Source: Gammaproteobacteria bacterium (lineage in GTDB: Bacteria; Pseudomonadota; Gammaproteobacteria; Xanthomonadales; Xanthomonadaceae). From it: 5,093 nucleotides of DNA. The DNA is taken from NCBI GenBank assembly GCA_026398715.1, contig JAPLSI010000050.1:1-5093 (forward strand). The letters are read 5' to 3'. Positions 1 through 4,239 of the stretch are shown piece by piece. The translations under genes and the position numbers were made by a program. Position 1 is the first letter of the stretch; every line of letters begins with the position of its first letter. The notes under the pieces were generated by a model. The model made no database searches, was not told the DNA's origin, and worked only from the letters and a program-made list of their open reading frames with translations.

Positions 1-84
1 GACGGCGCGTCGGTGACGGCCACGCCGGCAGCGAAGGGCCAGAAACTGAAGCTGCGCCCGGCGACCCGAAAGACCTTGGACTGA
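1..84 (+). CDS. C-terminal tail of an unrecognised protein (5' end outside window)
   Basis: Frame 1 is open from the window edge to a TGA at 82-84 and encodes 27 residues, beginning DGASVTATPA and ending RKTLD. The tail is polar and basic (several Lys and Arg) with no membrane segment. I cannot assign a family from so short a piece. The DGxxVxATPA stretch would suit the end of a periplasmic adaptor (HlyD/MFP-like) or a LysM-type protein, but this is only a resemblance. It is called coding because a GC-rich hairpin follows its stop within 10 bases, and because the next gene on the same strand starts about 95 bases later with its own ribosome binding site. Confidence 0.55.
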   Translation, partial: DGASVTATPAAKGQKLKLRPATRKTLD

Positions 85-90
85 GGCCGC

Positions 91-110
91 GGCCGGGCTG
101 GCGCCCGGCC
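91..110 (+). terminator. GC-rich hairpin after the first gene, possible terminator
   Basis: A perfect 8-bp stem (GGCCGGGC at 91-98, GCCCGGCC at 103-110) encloses a TGGC loop, 6 bases after the stop codon at 84. The following bases, TGCGTTATAG, have only a short, mixed T content, so this is a weak intrinsic terminator at best. Its place right after a stop and before a new gene supports the role. Confidence 0.45.
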
Positions 111-114
111 TGCG

Positions 115-129
115 TTATAGGCATAGAAT
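115..129 (+). promoter_or_regulatory. Possible -10 region for the lipoprotein gene
   Basis: Two -10-like hexamers, TTATAG (115-120) and TAGAAT (124-129), form an A/T-rich island in otherwise GC-rich DNA, 50-65 bases before the lipoprotein start. No convincing -35 lies 16-18 bases upstream, where the GC hairpin sits. The call rests on base composition and position only. Confidence 0.25.
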
Positions 130-179
130 CAGTCGCGCGCGATGCGCGCATGCCCGGTGACACAACCAAGGAGCTCAAG

Positions 180-368
180 ATGAAGGCCAAGCCCGTTCTA
201 GTCTCTCTCGTTCTACTCGCCGCAGTATCCCTCGCCGGTTGCATCAGCAAGACCGGCACCGGAACCGGCGACCGCTTCACTCGTCCTGCCATGCCGGCGT
301 CGGATGTCGTCGTTGCCAACGCGCCTGTCCAGAAAACGGCAACGCAGCAAGCCGCAAGCGGCAAGTAG
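180..368 (+). CDS. Small predicted lipoprotein, 62 aa, function unknown
   Basis: The product opens with a lipoprotein signal: a basic start (MKAK), a hydrophobic run at residues 5-18, and a lipobox LAGC (18-21) with Cys21 as the lipidated residue. Ile at +2 rather than Asp suggests sorting to the outer membrane. The mature part is only about 42 residues, polar and low in complexity (a TGTGTG run after the Cys, then Ala/Thr/Gln-rich), with no recognisable domain. The start at 180 is chosen over an in-frame ATG at 150 because AAGGAG (168-173) lies 6 bases upstream and because the lipoprotein signal begins there. It resembles in size the LptM-type small lipoproteins, but I see no family motif beyond the lipobox. 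No partner is suggested by the neighbours. Confidence 0.75.
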   Translation: MKAKPVLVSLVLLAAVSLAGCISKTGTGTGDRFTRPAMPASDVVVANAPVQKTATQQAASGK

Positions 369-387
369 TCGGCACCCGAGGCATCCT

Positions 388-414
388 GCGCGGCTGGATT
401 GATTCCAGCCGCGC
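388..414 (+). terminator. Perfect 11-bp inverted repeat after the lipoprotein gene
   Basis: GCGCGGCTGGA (388-398) and its exact reverse complement (404-414) enclose a TTGAT loop. The hairpin begins 19 bases after the lipoprotein stop. No T-tract follows on + (TTCGCGTC) and none is seen on the other side, so classical intrinsic termination is doubtful. It could act as a transcript-stabilising 3' hairpin or a weak terminator. Confidence 0.5.
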
Positions 415-561
415 TTCGCGTCATTCGCCAAGCCATGGAAGGTGCGTTCATTGAAGAAGCCGCCGTACAACCGGCCCCCTGCGGGACCGTGGCGAGACGC
501 GGGCGAAAGTCCTGGCGTACGCGCACAGGCGCCACTGGTTTTCAGGCGTCGGGGCCGACAA

Positions 562-576
562 GTCGCCAGCGGCGAC
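562..576 (+). repeat. Small hairpin at the ribosome-binding region of the DUF4124 gene
   Basis: GTCGCC (562-567) and GGCGAC (571-576) pair perfectly around an AGC loop and end 9 bases before the ATG at 586. There is no purine-rich Shine-Dalgarno sequence in this stretch. In mRNA the hairpin would occupy the usual ribosome-binding position, so it may limit initiation; this is an inference. Confidence 0.35.
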
Positions 577-585
577 GCCAGCGAC

Positions 586-1182
586 ATGTTGATCAAGGTC
601 GTCGCCGGCATCCTGTTGTTGGTGGTGGCATTCGTAGCAATCGCGCACTTCGGAGAGAAGCGGAACCTGGAAGCACTGCAGGCGGCGGCGATGGCGCAGG
701 AGCAGGCACGGATCGCCAACGAGCGCGCGGCCAGTCGGCAAGCTGAGCAGGTTGATCGATTGCAGGCTGTCGACGCGCAGCGATACTCGCAAGGCGAGCG
801 TCAGCTCTATCGATGCGTTGACCCGAGTGGGACCACGAGCATCCAGAACAGTCCGTGTCCCGCAACATCGTCGGTCACATCGTCGCAGGCGATTTCCGCG
901 GAATCCCCGCTGCAATCCAGTCTTCGCCAGCAGGAATGGAACAGGCGGGAGGGCGAGGCGCGACTTCGCGAAGCAGAGGCCGGATTCGCCGCGGCCACCG
1001 GAACCGGCAACGGGAGCCAGGCCTACTATCCCGCGACAAGTGCTCGGCAATCGAATTCGGCACGCTGCCAGTCGGCGAAGAATGCGCGCGACCAGGCCTA
1101 CCGGATCGCCGGGAACAACCGGAGCTTCGAAATGATTCGATCCTGGAATGATTTCGTCTACGAGTCGTGCAAGGGAACCTGA
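586..1182 (+). CDS. Membrane-anchored DUF4124-like protein, 198 aa
   Basis: The protein starts with one membrane segment (residues about 3-20, VVAGILLLVVAFVAIA), probably an uncleaved anchor with the rest in the periplasm. Residues about 24-66 are rich in Ala, Gln, Glu and Arg with heptad-like spacing, so a coiled coil is likely. Residues 74-91 (LYRCVDPSGTTSIQNSPCP) match the core of DUF4124, a small envelope-associated domain of unknown function common in Xanthomonadales. A second charged helix (113-134) and a C-terminal block with CQSAKNARDQ and a terminal ESCK follow. Cys77/Cys91 and Cys161/Cys195 could form two disulfides. The frame stays open back to a GTG at 442, but the extra 48 residues look like non-coding translation (Pro/Arg-rich, no domain), so the ATG before the membrane segment is preferred despite a poor ribosome binding site. 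Function unknown; its stop faces the old tRNA terminator. Confidence 0.8.
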   Translation: MLIKVVAGILLLVVAFVAIAHFGEKRNLEALQAAAMAQEQARIANERAASRQAEQVDRLQAVDAQRYSQGERQLYRCVDPSGTTSIQNSPCPATSSVTSSQAISAESPLQSSLRQQEWNRREGEARLREAEAGFAAATGTGNGSQAYYPATSARQSNSARCQSAKNARDQAYRIAGNNRSFEMIRSWNDFVYESCKGT

Positions 1183-1195
1183 CACGCTTTTGACA

Positions 1196-1224
1196 GGCAA
1201 ACAAAAGCCGCAACTCGTGCGGCT
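1196..1224 (-). terminator. Rho-independent terminator, probably the original one of tRNA-Phe
   Basis: Read on the - strand, a 7-bp stem (AGCCGCA / TGCGGCT, 1206-1212 with 1218-1224) with a 5-nt loop is followed by TTTTGTTTG. It lies 10 bases beyond the displaced 3' end of the tRNA-Phe repeat. If the 1490-bp insert is removed it sits directly downstream of tRNA-Phe, so it was probably that gene's terminator before the insertion. On the + strand no T-tract follows, so it is a poor terminator for the DUF4124 gene. Confidence 0.65.
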
Positions 1225-1234
1225 GTCGTAAGTA

Positions 1235-1290
1235 CTTGAATTGAATGGTGGCCGAGGACGGAATTGAACCGCCGACACGGGGATTTTCAA
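1235..1290 (-). repeat. Displaced tRNA-Phe 3' half: distal attachment-site copy
   Basis: These 56 bases are identical, in the same orientation, to 2725-2780. They comprise 45 nt of tRNA-Phe (5' edge of the anticodon loop, anticodon, variable region, T arm, 3' acceptor strand, CCA) and 11 nt beyond the CCA. Beyond 1290 the sequence departs at once from the tRNA: the 5' half of the anticodon stem, the D arm and the 5' acceptor strand are missing, so this is not a working tRNA. The pattern is that of an attachment site left by tyrosine-recombinase insertion into the 3' half of a tRNA gene. By that model this copy is the original chromosomal 3' end pushed away from its 5' half. Confidence 0.88.
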
Positions 1291-1483
1291 CCGCACTGGC
1301 TTGTCAATAAAATCAGCCACTTACGGCGCTTGCTCGTCATTTTGTGTCACTTGAACCGGTGTTCAGTGCGACACGTCTGGACGGCGGGCAACGCCGCGTA
1401 AGGCCGACGAGTCATCGAAGTGGGTGGGTAACGGCGTGTGCTCGAAGCGCGATTGCCGGGGACGCAAGTCGGCCGAGCGTCAA
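1291..1483. other. Non-coding left end of the islet with an inverted TGTGTCAC-type repeat
   Basis: This stretch separates the displaced tRNA end from the DUF3500 promoter and holds no credible gene. It begins with an A/T-rich patch (TCAATAAAATCA, 1304-1315). An imperfect inverted repeat spans 1344-1374: inner arms TGAAC (1352-1356) and GTTCA (1361-1365) around CGGT, flanked by GTGTCAC (1344-1350) and GTGCGACAC (1366-1374). A smaller 5-bp hairpin (CGGCG/CGCCG) lies at 1382-1396. Inverted TGTGTCAC-like motifs next to an attachment site would suit arm-type recombinase or accessory-factor binding, but this is inference. Confidence 0.4.
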
Positions 1484-1513
1484 TTGATGCATCGCCATGC
1501 AACCCGGTAAGAT
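1484..1513 (+). promoter_or_regulatory. Likely sigma70 promoter of the DUF3500 gene
   Basis: TTGATG (1484-1489) and TAAGAT (1508-1513) are separated by 18 bases, a fair match to -35 and -10 elements. Transcription would begin near 1520, leaving about 22 bases before the ATG at 1542 with its GGAG. This argues against the upstream ATG at 1497, which would lie inside the promoter. A perfect 8-bp palindrome, GATGCATC (1486-1493), overlaps the -35 and could be part of an operator. Confidence 0.45.
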
Positions 1514-1541
1514 CGCCGGACGTTTCGCTACGGAGCCGGCC

Positions 1542-2585
1542 ATGCGCGCTGCCTGCCTGATTCTTTTCCTTGCTATCGCCGGCACGGACGCAGTCTTGGC
1601 TTCGGAGCCCGGCGAGGAAGCCGCAGCAGCGCGTATGGCCGTAGCCGCGGATGCATTCCTCGACTCGCTCACGCCCGAGCTTCGGGCGAAAGCGGCGCTT
1701 CCCTTCGACGACTCTTCACGTGGGGATTGGCATTACATTCCACGCGAACGCGTCGGCGTCGCCTTCAAGGAAATGAACGATACCCAGCGCGCGGCCGCGA
1801 AGGCATTGCTGCGCAGCGCTTTGTCGTCCAACGGCGCGAAAAAGGTCGAAGAGATCATGGCGCTGGAAGCCGTGTTGCACGAGCTCGAGAAAGGTCCAGA
1901 GCCGCCGCGCCGCGATCCGTTGAAGTACTGGATTGCCGTGTTCGGCGATCCAGATGCAGCCGCCGAGTCGCGACCATGGGCGTGGAAGCTCGAAGGCCAT
2001 CATGTGTCCTTGAACTTTACCGGCCTGCACCAGCACGCGTCGGTAACCCCGTATTTCCTCGGTTCCAACCCCGCGGAGATCCCGCATGGAGAAAGATCCG
2101 GAACACGCGTACTGGCAGCCCAGGAAGATCTGGCGCGCGAACTTCTCGCGTCGCTAAGCGTGGATCAGCGTCGCGCGGCGATCGTTGGTGAAACCGCACC
2201 CGACGACATCCTCGCCAGCCCGAGACGATCGATCGAGGAGGTGGATTCTTCCGGTCTGGGGGTATCGGCGATGAGCGAACCGCAGCGGGCGCTCGTCAAG
2301 CGTCTGCTTGATGTGTATGCCGACAACCTGCAACCGGATCTCGCCGATCACGAGCGCGCACGTATCTCTGACGCCGGATTTGACAACCTGCGTTTCGCTT
2401 GGATGGGCAGCGACCTGCGTGGAAAGGGGCACTATTACCGCCTCAGCGGTCCAACCTTTGTCATCGAATACGACAATACCCAAGGCAACGCCAACCACGT
2501 GCACACCGTCTGGCGCGACCGCCAGCGCGACTTCGGTCGCGACTTGCTCGAGCAGCACTACCAGAAGGATCACTCGCACAAGTGA
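1542..2585 (+). CDS. Secreted DUF3500 family protein, 347 aa
   Basis: The protein begins with a Sec-type signal peptide (MRAACLILFLAIAGTDAVLA, likely cleaved between Ala20 and Ser21), so it should be periplasmic or secreted. The rest matches DUF3500, a family of exported proteins without an established function, over nearly its full length. Visible blocks are RDPLKYW and VFGDP (124-137), WAWKLEGHHVSLNFT (146-160), TPYFLGSNPAEI (169-180) followed by GTRVLAAQEDLARELL (187-202), FAWMGS (285-290), and GHYYRLSGPTFVIEYDNTQ (296-314) leading to the C-terminal NANHVHTVWRDRQRDFG (316-332). Conserved His pairs (153/154, 319/321) suggest a metal or catalytic site, which is inferred. GGAG at 1532-1535 lies 6 bases before the ATG and sets the start; an in-frame ATG 45 bases upstream falls in the promoter. 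It is the only complete gene between the tRNA-Phe repeats and runs convergent to the tRNA. Confidence 0.9.
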   Translation: MRAACLILFLAIAGTDAVLASEPGEEAAAARMAVAADAFLDSLTPELRAKAALPFDDSSRGDWHYIPRERVGVAFKEMNDTQRAAAKALLRSALSSNGAKKVEEIMALEAVLHELEKGPEPPRRDPLKYWIAVFGDPDAAAESRPWAWKLEGHHVSLNFTGLHQHASVTPYFLGSNPAEIPHGERSGTRVLAAQEDLARELLASLSVDQRRAAIVGETAPDDILASPRRSIEEVDSSGLGVSAMSEPQRALVKRLLDVYADNLQPDLADHERARISDAGFDNLRFAWMGSDLRGKGHYYRLSGPTFVIEYDNTQGNANHVHTVWRDRQRDFGRDLLEQHYQKDHSHK

Positions 2586-2594
2586 TGCGAGGAC

Positions 2595-2645
2595 TGGCAG
2601 TGCCACTTGCCATTATCTACGCCGCGGTCAGGCGGCAACGCGGCG
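2595..2645 (+). repeat. Two inverted repeats after the DUF3500 gene
   Basis: Just after the DUF3500 stop, TGGCA (2595-2599) and TGCCA (2608-2612) form a short imperfect hairpin followed by TTATCTAC, a possible weak terminator. A second pair, CGCCGCG (2620-2626) and its exact complement (2639-2645), encloses 12 bases and has no T-tract. The remaining bases up to the tRNA terminator show nothing I can identify. Confidence 0.3.
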
Positions 2646-2690
2646 AGTCAGGAGCAAACGGACGTAGAACAGCCACCACCGCTGAATGGC

Positions 2691-2724
2691 ACAAAAGAAA
2701 AAGGCCTGCGATTTCTCGCAAGCC
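2691..2724 (-). terminator. Rho-independent terminator now serving tRNA-Phe
   Basis: On the - strand a 9-bp stem (GGCTTGCGA with TCGCAGGCC, one G-U pair, GAAA loop; 2703-2711 with 2716-2724) is followed by TTTTTCTTTTGT. It begins 11 bases after the tRNA CCA, immediately at the edge of the 56-bp repeat. Its sequence is unrelated to the terminator at 1196-1224 and, by the insertion model, it was brought in by the element. Confidence 0.85.
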
Positions 2725-2780
2725 CTTGAATTGAATGGTGGCCGAGGACGGAATTGAACCGCCGACACGGGGATTTTCAA
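2725..2780 (-). repeat. Proximal attachment-site copy inside tRNA-Phe
   Basis: This is the second copy of the perfect 56-bp direct repeat, 1490 bp from the first. It covers the tRNA from the anticodon loop through CCA plus 11 downstream bases. The right edge coincides with the junction of anticodon loop and 5' anticodon stem, a usual crossover region for tRNA-directed tyrosine recombinases. Confidence 0.88.
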
Positions 2781-2811
2781 TCCCCTGCTCTACCAACTGA
2801 GCTACTCGGCC
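2736..2811 (-). tRNA. tRNA-Phe (anticodon GAA)
   Basis: The 76-nt gene folds as a complete cloverleaf: acceptor GGCCGAG paired with CTCGGCC, discriminator A and encoded CCA, D arm with AGCTCAGTTGGTAGAGC, anticodon stem GGGGA/TCCCC around TTGAAAA, and T loop TTCAATT. The anticodon GAA occupies 2776-2778, giving Phe. It delivers phenylalanine at UUC and UUU codons. It follows yggX on the same strand but has its own likely promoter. Its 3' 45 nt are the part duplicated at 1246-1290, so the gene is the target of an integrative element whose copy preserved the cloverleaf. Confidence 0.97.
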
Positions 2812-2853
2812 ACGTGTTGCTGTTTCGTGCGGCCGGGCCGGTACGAGCCGCGA

Positions 2854-2883
2854 ATGATACTGGCCGGGCAGGGGTCAAGGCAA
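2854..2883 (-). promoter_or_regulatory. Likely promoter of tRNA-Phe
   Basis: On the - strand TTGCCT (2878-2883) and TATCAT (2854-2859) are separated by 18 bases. A GC-rich discriminator (TCGCGGCTCG) follows, as is common in stable-RNA promoters under stringent control. The predicted start lies about 35 bases before the mature tRNA. A better -35 hexamer, TTGACC (2873-2878), is too close at 13 bases. Confidence 0.45.
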
Positions 2884-2898
2884 GCCGAAGCGGCTGCC
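2879..2898 (-). terminator. Weak hairpin after yggX
   Basis: GGCAGCCG and CGGCTTGCC pair with one bulged base on the - strand, 5 bases after the yggX stop. Only TTGACC follows, without a T-tract, so termination is uncertain. The hairpin overlaps the -35 region of the tRNA promoter, so some read-through from the asmA-mutY-yggX transcript into tRNA-Phe is possible. Confidence 0.3.
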
Positions 2899-2903
2899 GC
2901 GGG

Positions 2904-3176
2904 TCAGGATTCGGGGGGTACGTAGCCCGCCGGAGCGGCCGTTCCGCCGCCAAACAGGAACTTTTCCATCTCCACTTCCAGCTGCGCCCGATGCTTCGGG
3001 TCCAGCGGCGAGAGCCTGTTTTCGTTGATGACCATGGTCTGGTGCGCCAGCCATTCCTGCCAGGCGGGGCGGCCGATGTTCTCGAAAACACGCTTGCCCA
3101 GCGGGCCGGGCCAGGGGATGAAGGCGAGGCCTTCGGCTTCGATCTGGTGCTTTTGGCAGAAAACGGTGCGGCTCAT
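2904..3176 (-). CDS. yggX: Probable Fe(2+)-trafficking protein YggX, 90 aa
   Basis: YggX is a small cytosolic protein that helps protect Fe-S enzymes and manages labile iron during oxidative stress. The 90 residues match the family's usual length (about 90) and its hallmark blocks: MSRTVFC at the N-terminus with conserved Cys7, EAEG (13-16), [12 protein letters not shown] (23-34), [17 protein letters not shown] (39-55) and the ending EMEKFLFGG (69-77) followed by GYVPPES. The ATG at 3176 is chosen because the family begins MSRT; an ATG two codons upstream is the only near alternative. GGAA lies 8 bases upstream. It starts 19 bases after the mutY stop, the same gene pair as in E. coli, which points to cotranscription and a shared role against oxidative damage. 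Confidence 0.96.
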   Translation of the reverse strand: MSRTVFCQKHQIEAEGLAFIPWPGPLGKRVFENIGRPAWQEWLAHQTMVINENRLSPLDPKHRAQLEVEMEKFLFGGGTAAPAGYVPPES

Positions 3177-3195
3177 GGGCATTCCAATGGTCGGT

Positions 3196-4239
3196 TCAGG
3201 CCAGCGCGGCCAACAGCTTGCGGACTGGCGCAGGCAGGCCGACTTCGTCCAGCGCCTGCAATGCGTGCCAGCGCATGGCGTCATTATCGCCGATCCGTGC
3301 TGAAGGCCGGGCATCGTTCCACAGCAGCGGCGCGATATGCAGCTTGTAGTGGCTGAATCCGTGCTCGATCAGGTCCAGCGGCGTGTTGGCGTCGAAGGGT
3401 GATTCGCTGTGCGTGGCGATGAAGATGCGCGCTTCATCATGGTCGGCGACTTCCGGCAACGACCACATGCTCGACCACACGCCGGTCGGCGGGCGACGCA
3501 CCAGCAAGATCCGGTTCTCTTCGTCACGCAGCACCAGCATCATCGTGCGGCGCTCGGGCAGGGGCTTGCCGGGTTTGGATTGCGGCAGTTCCTGGATGCG
3601 GCCCTCGCGCAGTGCAACGCAATCCGATTGCAAGGGGCACAACACGCAGGACGGATCGCTGCGCTTGCACAGGGTTGCGCCGAAATCCATGATGGCCTGC
3701 GTGTAGTCGGACAAGCGCGATTCGGGCAGGTGGCCCTCGGCGAGTTCCCACAGGGTTTTTTCGACCGCGCTGCCGCCGGGCCAGCCATCCACGCCGTGGT
3801 ATCGGCATAGCGTGCGCTTTACATTGCCATCGAGTATCGCGAAGCGCTGGCCGTGCGCCTGAGCGAGGATCGCGCCCGCCGTGCTGCGGCCGATGCCGGG
3901 CAAGGCCGCAAGTGCCTCGAAGTCGTCGGGCAATTCACCGCCGTGTTGTTCGACACAGATCTGCGCGGTTTTGTGCAGGTTGCGTGCACGGGCGTAATAA
4001 CCCAGCCCCGCCCACAGCGCGATGACACGATCGGGCTCTGCATTGGCGAGCGCCGGCAAGTCAGGCAATTCGCGCAGGAATTTTTCGAAGTAGGGAATGA
4101 CGGTCTGCACTTGCGTCTGCTGCAACATGATCTCCGACAGCCACACGCGATACGGTGAACGCGGATGCTGCCAGGGCAGGTCGTGCCGGCCGCTATGGTC
4201 GAACCACTGCAGCAGGTGGCTGGCGAATGAGTCCGTCAC
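3196..4239 (-). CDS. mutY: Adenine DNA glycosylase MutY, 347 aa
   Basis: MutY removes adenine mispaired with 8-oxoguanine, preventing G:C to T:A transversions. All key elements are present: catalytic Glu36 in [10 protein letters not shown], the helix-hairpin-helix [12 protein letters not shown] (113-124), catalytic Asp137 in ILDGNVKRT, and the 4Fe-4S cluster ligands Cys191, Cys198, Cys201 and Cys207 (C-X6-C-X2-C-X5-C). The C-terminal MutT-like domain (about 228-345) that recognises 8-oxoguanine includes the conserved FSHYKLHI (295-302). Length is typical (E. coli 350). The start is GTG at 4239, overlapping the asmA-like stop as GTGA; AAGGCGAG lies just upstream and the N-terminus aligns with family proteins up to LPWQ. 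The 4-base overlap suggests translational coupling. No key residue is missing. Confidence 0.98.
   Translation of the reverse strand: MTDSFASHLLQWFDHSGRHDLPWQHPRSPYRVWLSEIMLQQTQVQTVIPYFEKFLRELPDLPALANAEPDRVIALWAGLGYYARARNLHKTAQICVEQHGGELPDDFEALAALPGIGRSTAGAILAQAHGQRFAILDGNVKRTLCRYHGVDGWPGGSAVEKTLWELAEGHLPESRLSDYTQAIMDFGATLCKRSDPSCVLCPLQSDCVALREGRIQELPQSKPGKPLPERRTMMLVLRDEENRILLVRRPPTGVWSSMWSLPEVADHDEARIFIATHSESPFDANTPLDLIEHGFSHYKLHIAPLLWNDARPSARIGDNDAMRWHALQALDEVGLPAPVRKLLAALA

Larger units (their letters stand above)
1291..2780. mobile_element. 1490-bp tRNA-Phe islet without an integrase
   Basis: The segment lies between two perfect 56-bp direct repeats, one being the 3' half of an intact tRNA-Phe; one repeat copy is counted inside the element. 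This is the classic layout of an element inserted by a tyrosine recombinase, with the tRNA kept functional by the copy carried in. The only complete gene inside is the secreted DUF3500 protein. No frame of useful length resembles an integrase, excisionase, relaxase or phage protein. The perfect identity of the repeats can reflect recent insertion or selection on the functional copy, though the displaced copy is under no obvious selection. It may be the deletion product of a larger island or a non-autonomous element moved by an integrase encoded elsewhere. The repeat structure is directly visible; the mobility is inferred. Confidence 0.72.

Noticed and set aside
442..585. Longer N-terminus for the DUF4124 protein from GTG 442
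   Set aside because: The added 48 residues are Pro/Arg-rich, and would place a membrane anchor in the middle of an unlikely leader; the GTG has no properly spaced ribosome binding site.
1246..1290. A second tRNA-Phe gene
   Set aside because: Only the 3' 45 nt are present; the D arm, 5' anticodon stem and 5' acceptor strand are replaced by unrelated sequence, so no cloverleaf can form.
448..1320. A 290-residue open frame on the - strand
   Set aside because: It lies antisense to the DUF4124 gene, has an Arg/Pro/Cys-rich composition, lacks any domain, and starts inside the islet end. It is a shadow frame in GC-rich DNA.
1412..1672. An 86-residue - strand frame as a possible integrase or excisionase remnant in the islet
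   Set aside because: It is Ala/Ser/Arg-rich with no Arg/His/Tyr recombinase motifs or helix-turn-helix, and mostly mirrors the start of the DUF3500 gene.
2754..3356. A 200-residue open frame on the + strand
   Set aside because: It runs antisense through the tRNA, yggX and the end of mutY, all of which are firmly identified.
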